DNA of 64,000 nt. Source: Indolivaga capnocytophagoides DSM 22835 (lineage in GTDB: Bacteria; Bacteroidota; Bacteroidia; Bacteroidales; Dysgonomonadaceae). Position 1 is the stretch's first letter. Each line of letters opens with the position of its first letter. Under the pieces are notes generated by a model. It was not told the DNA's origin. It made no database searches and saw only the letters and a list, made by a program, of their open reading frames with translations. Of this stretch, positions 52,826-61,752 are shown piece by piece. Location of the stretch: positions 62,001-126,000 of the forward strand of contig NZ_AUFL01000004.1 in assembly GCF_000426485.1 (NCBI RefSeq), read 5' to 3'. The translations under genes were made by a program, and so were the position numbers.

Positions 52826-53530
52826 TCAGATAATCCTGTTTTCGTCTTTATAGCTATAAAATCCATCATCTGTAATAATCACATGATCTATCATCTGGAT
52901 ATCGACAAATGATGATGCAACACTGAGTTTAGTCGTAATATCATCATCTTCCCTGCTTGGTGTTAAATTGCCCGATGGATGATTGTGTACAAGTATGATA
53001 CCGGTTGCCAGACTTTCGATTGATTCCTTCATTATCATGCGTATGTCTATCGTTATTCCATTCAGACCGCCTTTGCTTACCTGTAATCTTTTTATAATCT
53101 TGTTAGCTGAATTTAATAATAATATCCAGCTTTCTTCGTGAGGTAAATCTCCTAAAATAGGCTGGAATAGATTGAAGATATCTATACTGGATTTTATCTG
53201 AGCCATTTTTTCTCTCTCGGAATCTTTTCTTCGTCTTCCTAATTCGAGGGCTGCAATAATGGTGATAGCTTTAGCTTCTCCTATACCGTTAAAGTTGTTG
53301 ATTAGTTCATTTATTGATAATCGTCCTAAGGAATTTAGATTGTTTTTTACGAAGTGTAATATCCGTTGTGATAGTTCTACAGCCGTTTCATTCTTATTTC
53401 CCGATCCGATAAGTATTGCCAAAAGTTCTGCGTCAGACAGAGTCTGCACTCCCTTCATCAGGAGTTTTTCACGTGGACGGTCTTCTTCAGCCCAGTCTGT
53501 TATACGTAGTTTTTGTGTCGAGTTGTTCAT
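52826..53530 (-). CDS. radC: RadC/JAB-domain protein
   Basis: A 234-residue protein. An N-terminal HhH-like helical part (ITDWAEEDRPREKLLMKGVQTLSDAELLAILIGSG) precedes the JAMM metalloprotease-like motif EShx..HNHPSGNLTPSREDD near residue 180. Despite the name its biochemical role is unsettled. It lies 78 bases downstream of efp on the same strand but is separated from it by the efp terminator. The stop is followed by about 200 bases containing copy Q. Confidence 0.9.
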   Translation of the reverse strand: MNNSTQKLRITDWAEEDRPREKLLMKGVQTLSDAELLAILIGSGNKNETAVELSQRILHFVKNNLNSLGRLSINELINNFNGIGEAKAITIIAALELGRRRKDSEREKMAQIKSSIDIFNLFQPILGDLPHEESWILLLNSANKIIKRLQVSKGGLNGITIDIRMIMKESIESLATGIILVHNHPSGNLTPSREDDDITTKLSVASSFVDIQMIDHVIITDDGFYSYKDENRII

Positions 53531-53552
53531 AAAAGATCAAGTGTTGTATAAA

Positions 53553-53587
53553 AAAATCGTGTTTGGCACAAAGCTAAACACGATCTT
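53553..53587 (-). terminator. Intrinsic terminator after efp
   Basis: ATCGTGTTT (53556-53564) and AAACACGAT (53576-53584) form a 9-bp stem, with the A-run at 53551-53556 giving a T-tract on the minus strand. Confidence 0.8.
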
Positions 53588-53608
53588 TCGGAATATCAAA
53601 TGATCTTC

Positions 53609-54175
53609 TTATTCTTTTACTCTTTCAACGTAAGATCCGTCACGAGTATTGATTTTGATTTTTTCACCTTCGTTTATGAATAAAGGTACACGCACTTCTG
53701 CACCGGTTTCTACGGTCGCAGGTTTTAATGTGTTGGTTGCGGTGTCACCTTTCAGTCCGGGTTCGGTGTATGTAATTTGCAATACAACATTCTGAGGTAG
53801 TTCGGCTGTAAGAATAGTTTCTGTTTCAGCATGCACCTGTACTTCTATTGTATCACCTTCCTTAAGGAAAGCCACCCCGTCAATCTGATTTCCGGGAATA
53901 GAAACTTGTTCGAATGTTTCGTTATTCATGAAATTATATCCCATATCATCTTTGTATAGATATTGATATGGACGTCTTTCGATACGTACTTCATCTAATT
54001 TGATTCCTGCGTTGAATGTTCTCTCAAGAATACGGCCTGTTGTAACACTGCGCATTTTTGTTCTCACAAAAGCAGCTCCTTTACCTGGTTTTACATGAAG
54101 GAATTCTATCACTACATAATATTGACCTTCGATGTCAATACACATACCGTTTCTTATATCTGCAGTAGTTGCCAT
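53609..54175 (-). CDS. efp: Translation elongation factor P
   Basis: A 188-residue three-domain beta-barrel protein that relieves stalling at polyproline. [21 protein letters not shown] contains the modified-loop Lys (PGKGA) used in EpmA-type systems. The OB domains end with [21 protein letters not shown]. Length is typical. The promoter is at 54245-54276 on the minus strand and a palindromic repeat lies just beyond it. Confidence 0.96.
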   Translation of the reverse strand: MATTADIRNGMCIDIEGQYYVVIEFLHVKPGKGAAFVRTKMRSVTTGRILERTFNAGIKLDEVRIERRPYQYLYKDDMGYNFMNNETFEQVSIPGNQIDGVAFLKEGDTIEVQVHAETETILTAELPQNVVLQITYTEPGLKGDTATNTLKPATVETGAEVRVPLFINEGEKIKINTRDGSYVERVKE

Positions 54176-54244
54176 AAAATGTATTTAGATTATTAAAATT
54201 ATTCAGTTATGCTTATTAATAAGCTGATATGATATTTAAGATCG

Positions 54245-54276
54245 CAAAGATAGAAAAATATTACAAAGGCTTACAA
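54245..54276 (-). promoter_or_regulatory. Promoter of efp
   Basis: On the minus strand TATCTTTG (complement of 54245-54252) is a -7 box and TTG (complement of 54274-54276) lies 21 bases upstream as the -33 element. The palindromic repeat copy R is 15 bases further upstream. Confidence 0.6.
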
Positions 54277-54290
54277 ATATTTATCTTGAA

Positions 54291-54305
54291 AAGGTCTCAG
54301 ACCTT
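54291..54305 (+). repeat. Intergenic palindromic repeat (copy R)
   Basis: AAGGTCTCAGACCTT, a perfect 15-base odd palindrome and the best core in the window, between the efp promoter and the cysE stop. Confidence 0.8.
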
Positions 54306-54377
54306 TTATTAAATCAATGAACAAGTTGACGAGTAGGAATGCATATCAGCTTGTTTACTTCTCAACTATAATAAGAC

Positions 54378-55199
54378 CTATATTGTATAATTGAAAGAAT
54401 CCAGATCCCCGAAATCCTGAGTCGTTTTAATTCTGGCTTCCGAATGATTGAACACGATAGAATAGGGGACGATGCTTTTTGTCAGCCAAACATTCCCCCC
54501 GATGGTTGAATCATGTCCGATAATAGTTCCGCCTCCCAAAATAGTTGCACCTGCATATATTACAACATTATCCTCGATGGTCGGGTGTCTCTTTTTACCT
54601 TTTAAGTCTTTGTTTACAAATAAAGCTCCGAGAGTTACTCCTTGATAAATTTTGACATTTTCGCCTATCTGAGTAGTTTCTCCAATAACAATGCCTGTGC
54701 CGTGGTCGATATAAAAGTTATTTCCGATGTGTGCTCCGGGGTGTATATCTATACCTACTTGCGAATGTGCATGTTCCGAAAACAAACGGGGGATAATGGG
54801 AACTCCCTGTTCGAACAGAATGTGAGAAATCCTATGTACCGATAGAGCATAGAATCCGGGATATGTAAGAATAACTTCTTCTATGCTGCGGGCTGCGGGG
54901 TCGTTCTGGACATAGCATTTGGCTTCGTTATACAGTTTATGTTGTAAATCGGGTAATCCTGAGATGAAAGATTCAACTATTATTTCGGCTTTCTCACGTC
55001 CCATTAAATTGGAGATGTTTTCCAGCAGTATCGAAAACACAAAGTGCAGAGGGCGTGTAGAGCATCTGTTACTTTTGCATATTGGAAATAATAGTTGCTG
55101 AAAGATTGTGTCCAGAGCCTCTTCCAACTCATTTTTATTGATCGGGAGTGTATTTGATTTAGACTCAAGAAGGTCTGATATATGTGATAAACTGTTCAT
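54378..55199 (-). CDS. cysE: Serine O-acetyltransferase
   Basis: A 273-residue enzyme, first step of cysteine synthesis. An N-terminal helical domain (1-140) precedes the left-handed beta-helix with VGIDIHPGAHIGNNFYIDHGTGIVIGETTQIGENVKIYQGVTLGA. HPGA and DHGTG contain the catalytic His and Asp. It is of the long Bacteroidetes EpsC type. It follows the acyltransferase gene by 6 bases in what looks like one operon with proBA. Confidence 0.9.
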   Translation of the reverse strand: MNSLSHISDLLESKSNTLPINKNELEEALDTIFQQLLFPICKSNRCSTRPLHFVFSILLENISNLMGREKAEIIVESFISGLPDLQHKLYNEAKCYVQNDPAARSIEEVILTYPGFYALSVHRISHILFEQGVPIIPRLFSEHAHSQVGIDIHPGAHIGNNFYIDHGTGIVIGETTQIGENVKIYQGVTLGALFVNKDLKGKKRHPTIEDNVVIYAGATILGGGTIIGHDSTIGGNVWLTKSIVPYSIVFNHSEARIKTTQDFGDLDSFNYTI

Positions 55200-55205
55200 T
55201 TCGGT

Positions 55206-56147
55206 TTATAGTAGAATTTTAAAATACTTGTTGCATTTAATCAGCAATACGCCTGTAACCAGCGAAGTTATAACAATATAAGGAAATGATATAATATTTA
55301 CAGCGAATAATAAAGATGTCCATCTGAGCACCATAGGGTGTATATAATATACAGCCGTTGATAACTGGCTGATAACACCTTCGCTTTTATCTATACCTGT
55401 CTTACTGTGCTGTAAAACGAAAATAAACAATGCCGGACATAAGATTAGCAACGAAAACATTAGGTTGTTCGTCTTTTGCTGTATCATATACAGGTAGGAT
55501 TCGGACATCAGAAATACAAAACCTATTGTTATGAGAATGATAACTGTGCTTTTTAATTGTTTAATATTGAATGTCTTAAGCAGATAGCCAAATAAGACAA
55601 ACGGAAATCCAAAGAATAAACAATTGCGGTATTTGATCATTTCGACATTGGTATACGGGTCTTTCATTTGTATCATATAACCAATACCGAAAAGGATAAT
55701 AGCTATAAGTATTAAAATAATCTTATTTTTGATAATCTTATTCACAAAGAAAAGTATAACGATTGCTCCAATAAGCCCCGGTAAATACCATAAGTGAAAA
55801 AATCCTGTGGCAAATACCCGGATGAATGTCGCGGTATCCAAATAAGGATAATACATAGGCAAATAAAACAGAGCCCATGCTATATACATTATAAAGAGTC
55901 GTTTTATATACTTTATAACTTTCGAAGTATTACTCAGGTCCAGAAAAAAACCATTAATAATAAAGAATAAAGGAACTGCTATTTTAGTTATTCCATGCGA
56001 AAAGAACCATCCGGATACATATCCCAACTGAGACCAGAATCCGCTGTCAGTCGGTGGATAAATGGATACAAATGGTGCGTGTATATTAATAACTAAAATA
56101 CTTAATATAATCTTAAAGTAATCGAGTGTTATATTCCTTTCCTTCAT
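55206..56147 (-). CDS. Acyltransferase 3 family membrane protein
   Basis: A 313-residue protein with about ten helices. RNITLDYFKIILSILVINIHAPF is the conserved start with the Asp and His of the family (DxxK...H), and FFFIxNGFFL-like (VPLFFIINGFFLD) follows near residue 60. Members transfer acyl groups to sugars across the inner membrane. It sits 2 bases after the small protein gene and 6 before cysE, an unusual insertion in a biosynthetic operon. O-acetylation of a surface glycan is plausible. Confidence 0.85.
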   Translation of the reverse strand: MKERNITLDYFKIILSILVINIHAPFVSIYPPTDSGFWSQLGYVSGWFFSHGITKIAVPLFFIINGFFLDLSNTSKVIKYIKRLFIMYIAWALFYLPMYYPYLDTATFIRVFATGFFHLWYLPGLIGAIVILFFVNKIIKNKIILILIAIILFGIGYMIQMKDPYTNVEMIKYRNCLFFGFPFVLFGYLLKTFNIKQLKSTVIILITIGFVFLMSESYLYMIQQKTNNLMFSLLILCPALFIFVLQHSKTGIDKSEGVISQLSTAVYYIHPMVLRWTSLLFAVNIISFPYIVITSLVTGVLLIKCNKYFKILL

Positions 56148-56149
56148 TC

Positions 56150-56335
56150 TTAGTATTCTTCGTTGTAGCTGTCCCTGGCTCTTTTCCTGTCGTATATTTT
56201 TTTACTCTTGTGTACCTTTGTTGTGGCAGACCATCCTGTCGAATTTTCGATTTGTATTTCCCTGTCTGCTTTTTTTACAGCTTTTATATAGTCTTCTATT
56301 GTTATTTTTCTGTTTTTATTATTTTTCTTTTTCAT
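56150..56335 (-). CDS. Small conserved basic protein of unknown function
   Basis: A 61-residue protein starting MKKKNNKNRKITIEDYIKAVKKADREIQIENSTGW. The frame is open to 56371, but the ATG at 56335 begins just after the proA stop and gives the natural start. The C-terminal half (KVHKSKKIYDRKRARDS) is strongly basic. I recall similar short Bacteroidales proteins with the HKSKKIYDRKR block but know no function. It is in the proBA-acyltransferase-cysE run with gaps of 1 and 2 bases. Confidence 0.75.
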   Translation of the reverse strand: MKKKNNKNRKITIEDYIKAVKKADREIQIENSTGWSATTKVHKSKKIYDRKRARDSYNEEY

Positions 56336-56336
56336 T

Positions 56337-57590
56337 CTAAGGATTTCTTGTTTGTCCGTTCCCTTCAACAAGCCACTTATAACTGCATAATTCCTGTAAA
56401 GCCATTGGCCCTCTTGCGTGCATTTTTTGCGTGCTGATACCTATTTCGGCTCCTAATCCGAATTGAGCTCCATCCGTAAATGCAGTTGATGCGTTAACAT
56501 AAACACATGCAGCATCTATCAGGGTTTCGAATAATTGGCTGGCTGATATATCTGCTGCGATAATAGCTTCGCTGTGCTGTGATCCGTATGCCGATATATG
56601 GGCAATAGCTTCGTTTATATTATTGACTGTTTTTACAGCCATTTTATAATCTAAAAATTCAGTACCGAAACTTTCGTCGGTGGCTTCGGCTAATAATTTT
56701 TCGGGATAACTGCCCGATAATACATTGTATGCCAATTTGTCTGCGAAGATTGTCACATTATCGTTAGACAGTTCTTCACAAAGATAAGGTAAATCTGATA
56801 ATCGTTCCTTGTCTATAATGAGACAGTCTAGCGTATTGCAAACGCTTACACGCCTGGTTTTGGCATTATGTATGATCTTTCGTGCTATGTCACGGTCTCC
56901 GCTGGTATGGAAATAAGTATGGCAAACGCCTGCACCTGTTTCAATAACAGGTATGTGTGCATTTTCTCTCACATAATTGATCAGAGAGCTTCCTCCGCGG
57001 GGAATAATCAGATCGACATATTTCCGTGCGTTCAACAACTGATCTATAACTTCTCTCTCTTTTGGCAGAAGAACGCATATATTTGGGTTGAGCCCTTTTT
57101 CGTCAAGTATATTACGAATAATTTCGACAATAGCCTGATTCGAGAAGTATGCATCCGAACCACCTTTCAGGATACAGGCATTGCCTGATTTGAAACACAA
57201 AGAAAAAACATCGAACGAAACATTGGGTCTGGCCTCAAAAATTACACCAACAACGCCAAACGGCGCCGTTTTTTTTATCAGGTGTAATCCATTTTCTAAA
57301 TGACGGTCGTCAAGCATACGTCCAACCGGAGAGGGTAGTGTTGCTACATTGCGTATATCGCTTACTATGCCTTTCAAACGGTCTTCAGTCAATTTCAGGC
57401 GGTCGTACTTAGGATTTTCCTTATCCATCCGCTGTAAATCTTTTTGATTTTCGGAAAGAATATGAAAAAAACTCTTTTCTGTTTCTTTGGCTATAGCCTC
57501 CAATATATTATTTATCTGTTCGTTGCTAAGCAGCAAAAGATCTTTGCTTGCTTTCTTTGCTGCTTCAAACAGCTTCTCCGTATCATCCAT
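56337..57590 (-). CDS. proA: Gamma-glutamyl phosphate reductase
   Basis: A 417-residue enzyme, second step of proline synthesis. [31 protein letters not shown] and IPRGGSSLI are family blocks, and the catalytic Cys is in [12 protein letters not shown]. Length is typical. It is 5 bases after proB and one base before the small protein gene. Confidence 0.96.
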   Translation of the reverse strand: MDDTEKLFEAAKKASKDLLLLSNEQINNILEAIAKETEKSFFHILSENQKDLQRMDKENPKYDRLKLTEDRLKGIVSDIRNVATLPSPVGRMLDDRHLENGLHLIKKTAPFGVVGVIFEARPNVSFDVFSLCFKSGNACILKGGSDAYFSNQAIVEIIRNILDEKGLNPNICVLLPKEREVIDQLLNARKYVDLIIPRGGSSLINYVRENAHIPVIETGAGVCHTYFHTSGDRDIARKIIHNAKTRRVSVCNTLDCLIIDKERLSDLPYLCEELSNDNVTIFADKLAYNVLSGSYPEKLLAEATDESFGTEFLDYKMAVKTVNNINEAIAHISAYGSQHSEAIIAADISASQLFETLIDAACVYVNASTAFTDGAQFGLGAEIGISTQKMHARGPMALQELCSYKWLVEGNGQTRNP

Positions 57591-57595
57591 AACTT

Positions 57596-58690
57596 TTATT
57601 TGTCAATATATAAGTAATCGTAATGTATAATTGGTTTCGAATTATTATGTCCTATAAGTTTTGTTACTCCTTCGTTGTCAAAAGCTGTTCTGCCTACGCC
57701 TATTTGTTTTCCAGATTCATCTATAATCTTTACAATATCATCAGCCTCGAATGTACCTATAACATTAGTAATTCCAACCGGCAAAAGGCTTACTGCTTTA
57801 TTGCCCGTCAATACCTCTTTCGCTCCGTTATTGATGTGTATCTCACCTTTGGCAAAACTTTCGGAGTGGGCGATCCATTTTTTTACAGTCGATACTCTTT
57901 TTGAAGAAGGATTGAATCGGGTACATATTGTTTGCGGTTTAGTTAATAAATCAGGCAATATGTTATCCTTTTTACCATTGGCTATAATCACTTCAACACC
58001 TTCTTCGGCTATTTTGCGGGCAATGTTGTACTTTGTCTGCATTCCTCCACGTCCTGCACTCGATTTAGATGTTTGTATATAGTCTTCTATATTGTCTTTT
58101 TTTGTATCTATTTCTAGTATGACTTTCGATTTGGGATCCGCCGGATTTCCATCGAAAATACCATCTATATTGCTGAGTATAATGAGAGTCCGGCAATTCA
58201 TCATGGTCGCTACCAGTCCCGATAGTTCATCGTTATCGGTAAACATCAATTCATTGACCGAAATGGTATCGTTTTCGTTTACAATAGGGATAATCCCATT
58301 CTCCAGCATGACAGTCATACAGTTTCGCTGATTCAGGTAATGGCGTCTTGTCGCAAAATCTTCTTTTGTAGCCAAAATCTGTCCGCACACTATGTTGTAA
58401 TGATCGAACAACGTGTAATACTGATTTATCAGCCTTACCTGTCCTACCGCAGAATATAACTGACGGGCTGAGACCAGATCCAATTTGTTTTTGGGCTTCA
58501 GAGCCGATTTGCCGGACGCAACCGCACCCGATGAAACCAGTATAATCTCGTATCCGAGTTTGCGGAGTTCAGCCATTTGGTCTACCAGTGCCGACATTCT
58601 TGTTATATCGAGAGAGCCGTCTTTACGCCCTAATACATTACTCCCTATTTTAATTACAATCCGGCATTTATATGTTGCCTTTGTTTTCAT
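57596..58690 (-). CDS. proB: Glutamate 5-kinase
   Basis: A 364-residue enzyme with an amino-acid kinase domain ([51 protein letters not shown]) and a C-terminal PUA domain (about 270-360, [22 protein letters not shown]). It phosphorylates glutamate for proline synthesis. It heads the proB-proA-small protein-acyltransferase-cysE run. Copy S and a terminator stand upstream in the 208-base gap. Confidence 0.95.
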   Translation of the reverse strand: MKTKATYKCRIVIKIGSNVLGRKDGSLDITRMSALVDQMAELRKLGYEIILVSSGAVASGKSALKPKNKLDLVSARQLYSAVGQVRLINQYYTLFDHYNIVCGQILATKEDFATRRHYLNQRNCMTVMLENGIIPIVNENDTISVNELMFTDNDELSGLVATMMNCRTLIILSNIDGIFDGNPADPKSKVILEIDTKKDNIEDYIQTSKSSAGRGGMQTKYNIARKIAEEGVEVIIANGKKDNILPDLLTKPQTICTRFNPSSKRVSTVKKWIAHSESFAKGEIHINNGAKEVLTGNKAVSLLPVGITNVIGTFEADDIVKIIDESGKQIGVGRTAFDNEGVTKLIGHNNSKPIIHYDYLYIDK

Positions 58691-58746
58691 AATATGATAT
58701 AAAAATTGCTTTATCTACAAAAATAATAAAATTGGATATATAAAAT

Positions 58747-58834
58747 AAGGTCACAGACCTATTTATTACTTTGGCAAGTATAACCGACTAAGTTTGTTTA
58801 ACTTGAAAATATATCATTAAATTCTTTCATTTAC
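58747..58834 (+). repeat. Long-form intergenic palindromic element (copy S)
   Basis: AAGGTCACAGACCTATTTAT, then TTACTTTGGCAAGTATAACC and the tail AATATATCATTAAATTC. It is in the gap between proB and the dipeptidase gene. Unlike the other long copies it does not lead into a start codon but runs into the dipeptidase terminator. Confidence 0.75.
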
Positions 58835-58835
58835 T

Positions 58836-58868
58836 AAAAAGCCGCAGTGATATATCTCTGCGGCTTTT
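58836..58868 (-). terminator. Intrinsic terminator after the dipeptidase gene
   Basis: AAAAGCCGCAG and CTGCGGCTTTT form an 11-bp perfect stem around about 10 bases. The minus strand ends in a T-tract, consistent with ending the C69 gene. Confidence 0.85.
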
Positions 58869-58876
58869 GTTATAGA

Positions 58877-58891
58877 AAGGTCTGCGACCTT
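58877..58891 (-). repeat. Intergenic palindromic repeat (copy T)
   Basis: AAGGTCTGCGACCTT, a 15-base core just after the dipeptidase stop and before its terminator. Confidence 0.7.
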
Positions 58892-58898
58892 AGTAATG

Positions 58899-60530
58899 TT
58901 AATGTATTTTATACTTGTCTCCTGTTTCTTTAGCCACTTTATCATAATAGTTTTGCGGGTATCCAACACGCTGCGGTGAAGATGGACCTCCATGCTCGTT
59001 GCGGATAAATTGTCCGTCTTTTTCTTTACGAACTACTCCGTCCATATATTTTATAGTAAGGAATTCTCCTAGTTTTTTCCATCTGTCGAATGCAAATTGG
59101 GCTTCTTCTGTGCTGTAAGCAGTTAAGAAAGCTATGGCTTTGTCGGGAGATTCAGCATATAGTTGTTTTGCTTTTGCTTCGATTTCTGCTTGTTGAGAAA
59201 TGAATTTGCCTTCCAGTTCCTGTTGCACTTTCTGTACCTCAGGGTACATATAGTTGTACTTGTTATATACCATATTAGACACCCAGTTGTGGATCCAAAA
59301 TCCGGAAGTCCAAGAGAAGGTATACAAATCTCCATTGCCAATTCTGTAACATTCAGGAGTTTCGGTGATAGAACAATACATCGGTGTGAATACAGTCATA
59401 GCGGCATCATCTACTCCAAACCAAAGTACGCCTCCGATTGCATTGGGTAGCCATGAGCGCATTTGTGAAACAAATACAAAACCGGTTTGCTGTGTCGATA
59501 TTGGACGTTCGTTACAATATTTTACAGAATCTGATTTCCATTCGAGAGGAGCCCATCTGTATGGTGATTCGAATGGTCCTGCTCCGGCATCGTAACGTCC
59601 GTCAAGAGGAGTATCTTCATAATGATCTCTCATCATCGCTTGTACATCACTCAAGCTCAGTTTTCTGTCTGGTTTGATGTATAATGGCATCGGGTCTTGT
59701 GTTTTACCCTGTGCGTAAGTCACAAATTTAGCCATGTCCTTATTGTAGCGGTTGAAAAAGCTCCAGACACGGGCTTCGCAAAAACGTTGTCCTCCGAAAT
59801 CGAGCGGGTTGTATGCTTTCGCAAAGCTGAAGTCTGCATCTTTGCCCGAATAATATCCTTTTTCCTTAGCAAATGATATTACATCTTTCGAATAAATACA
59901 GTTTTTTGTATCATTCAGAGGAAACTGCTGTATCCGAGATTGGTTTGCATGTGCTGATATACAATCGTCCGGAATCCGTACGGCAGCCCACACTGCTCCT
60001 TTTCGGTCTTTTCCTTTTCCGATCATTTCAAGCACCCATATTTCATTCGGGTCTGCAATAGAAAATGATTCACCGCTGCTGGCGTATCCATATTCATTAA
60101 CCAGGTCGGTCATTACTTTAATCGCTTCTTTGGCGTTTTTTGCACGTTGAAGTGTTATGTATATTAAGCTGCCGTAATCTATAATTCCGGCAGGATCAAC
60201 TAATTCTTCACGTCCGCCGAATGTAGTTTCGGCAATTGTAAGTTGATGCTCATTGGTGTTTCCTACTACATTGTAGGTCTGTGCGGCTTGTTTTATTTCA
60301 CCTAAATATTTTCCGGTGTCCCATTCATACACTTTCAGCATTTCATCTTTAGTGTAAGTTTTAGCCGGCCAATGATACAGTTCTCCGTATAACGCGTAAG
60401 AGTCGGCAGAGTAGGATACTAATGTAGATCCGTCTGTGGAGGCTGCTTTTCCCACTAATAGATTTGTACAGGCAAATCCATTCGGAAAAGATATTGCAGC
60501 CATAAAAAGCAGAAATAAAACCTTCTTCAT
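58899..60530 (-). CDS. Secreted C69 family dipeptidase
   Basis: A 543-residue exported Ntn-hydrolase. The signal peptide MKKVLFLLFMAAISFPNGFAC ends at Cys21, which would become the N-terminal nucleophile after cleavage. CTNLLVGKAASTDGSTLVSYSADSY matches PepD/C69. Conserved blocks include IAETTFGGRE, GSLIYITLQRAKNAKEAI and ISAHANQSRI. It probably cleaves dipeptides in the periplasm or outside the cell and fits the peptide-using lifestyle implied by the POT transporters. Confidence 0.88.
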   Translation of the reverse strand: MKKVLFLLFMAAISFPNGFACTNLLVGKAASTDGSTLVSYSADSYALYGELYHWPAKTYTKDEMLKVYEWDTGKYLGEIKQAAQTYNVVGNTNEHQLTIAETTFGGREELVDPAGIIDYGSLIYITLQRAKNAKEAIKVMTDLVNEYGYASSGESFSIADPNEIWVLEMIGKGKDRKGAVWAAVRIPDDCISAHANQSRIQQFPLNDTKNCIYSKDVISFAKEKGYYSGKDADFSFAKAYNPLDFGGQRFCEARVWSFFNRYNKDMAKFVTYAQGKTQDPMPLYIKPDRKLSLSDVQAMMRDHYEDTPLDGRYDAGAGPFESPYRWAPLEWKSDSVKYCNERPISTQQTGFVFVSQMRSWLPNAIGGVLWFGVDDAAMTVFTPMYCSITETPECYRIGNGDLYTFSWTSGFWIHNWVSNMVYNKYNYMYPEVQKVQQELEGKFISQQAEIEAKAKQLYAESPDKAIAFLTAYSTEEAQFAFDRWKKLGEFLTIKYMDGVVRKEKDGQFIRNEHGGPSSPQRVGYPQNYYDKVAKETGDKYKIH

Positions 60531-60946
60531 TCTTTATATTTTGCAAATTATATTTAAACAGTAGCCAAATATCCGATTTTTTAGTCGAAAATCTGTACTT
60601 TTGATCGTAAAGATATATTATATCGAACAAAGAAGAAAATATTGATAGGGTGTATTTGACACATATTAAAATATTAAAAATATTTCTTATAATTTGATAA
60701 TATTATATGTTGTAGAATATGTTTTTTTATTTGGTGTATAAGCCGGAAATCTTTTCCTTTGTATCGATAACCTAAAACAATCTTTTTACCTTAAACACTA
60801 ATACCTAAATTAACTCATAAAAGGAGGTTTTGTGAAAAATCTCCTTTTATTATGTCCTGTCCATTATTTTATCTTATCTAATAGTTTTCTGCTCCGGATA
60901 TTTATTACATTTGTTTGTTAATTTTTCTGAATATTATATCTATTGT
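60531..60946. other. Intergenic region with hairpin and promoter
   Basis: A 416-base AT-rich gap. AAAAGGAG (60819) and CTCCTTTT (60841) form a short hairpin. TACATTTG at 60906-60913 is a -7 box for the gene at 60947. No reading frame or repeat-family core was seen here. Confidence 0.5.
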
Positions 60947-61732
60947 ATGAAAAAAGCATTGAAGGGGTATTTACTACTTATTTGTTTGTTGGTGAGCATG
61001 TCTGTATTATCGAAAAATGATCAGACCGAAATTCATTTTTTCTCGGTTTATGAGCTGTCTCCCAAAACAACAGCATTAGTAATTAATCAAGCAGAATCGG
61101 AAGATGATATCACTTTGTTAGATGAAGTATTTAATAGTATTGATGAGTCGGATTCTATTCGTGCCGAATTTTATTCTAGCTTGTATGACAATAAAAAATT
61201 TACGACACTTCATTATTATGACACTACAGGTGTCTATAAATTGATGATTAATAAGAAATTATCAAAAGAACTCTTGCCCCTTATTGAAAACGAATACTAC
61301 ATATATGGTTTAAAAGGATATTCTAAGTCTAAAATAAAAGACATAACATTAGCCTTGGATGAATGTATGACTAATGTATTTGCTTTTCCGCTACAGAATT
61401 TCGATGTAAAGCAAAATGGACATCCTGTTTTAGCAACAGATCAGAAGCTGGATATTGTATACGGAAAAGAGTATAAAGATGCCGAGCAAAAGATAAACCA
61501 ATATTTCGATAACATCGAAGCGGATTATAAAGACCAGACTTCAGTGGTGGTATTCGCAAATATAGGCGATTTGTATCTGGCTTATAGTGATGATTTTAAA
61601 TGGAATCAGAACCTGTCGGAAGATACTAAATGTTTTTTCCCGTCTCGGATGGCATTTAAAATAGAACCAGATAAGGGAGTTAATCTTATCTGGTCGGATG
61701 GTTTGGATTTATATGGAATTCCTTGTGATTAA
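60947..61732 (+). CDS. Exported protein of unknown function
   Basis: A 261-residue protein. Starting at 60947, MKKALKGYLLLICLLVSMSVLSK is a clear signal peptide. The frame is open from a TTG at 60911, which overlaps the -7 box and is unlikely to be used. The mature part alternates helices and strands, with an acidic stretch (NQAESEDDITLLDEVFNSIDESDSIRAE). No domain is recognised. It stands alone with its own promoter, convergent with the TPR gene 20 bases downstream. Confidence 0.75.
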   Translation: MKKALKGYLLLICLLVSMSVLSKNDQTEIHFFSVYELSPKTTALVINQAESEDDITLLDEVFNSIDESDSIRAEFYSSLYDNKKFTTLHYYDTTGVYKLMINKKLSKELLPLIENEYYIYGLKGYSKSKIKDITLALDECMTNVFAFPLQNFDVKQNGHPVLATDQKLDIVYGKEYKDAEQKINQYFDNIEADYKDQTSVVVFANIGDLYLAYSDDFKWNQNLSEDTKCFFPSRMAFKIEPDKGVNLIWSDGLDLYGIPCD

Positions 61733-61752
61733 AATTAAAGCCTTATAATATT

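Noticed and set aside
60911-60946. TTG start for the exported protein at 60947
   Set aside because: It overlaps the -7 box and would place 12 residues ahead of a clear signal peptide.
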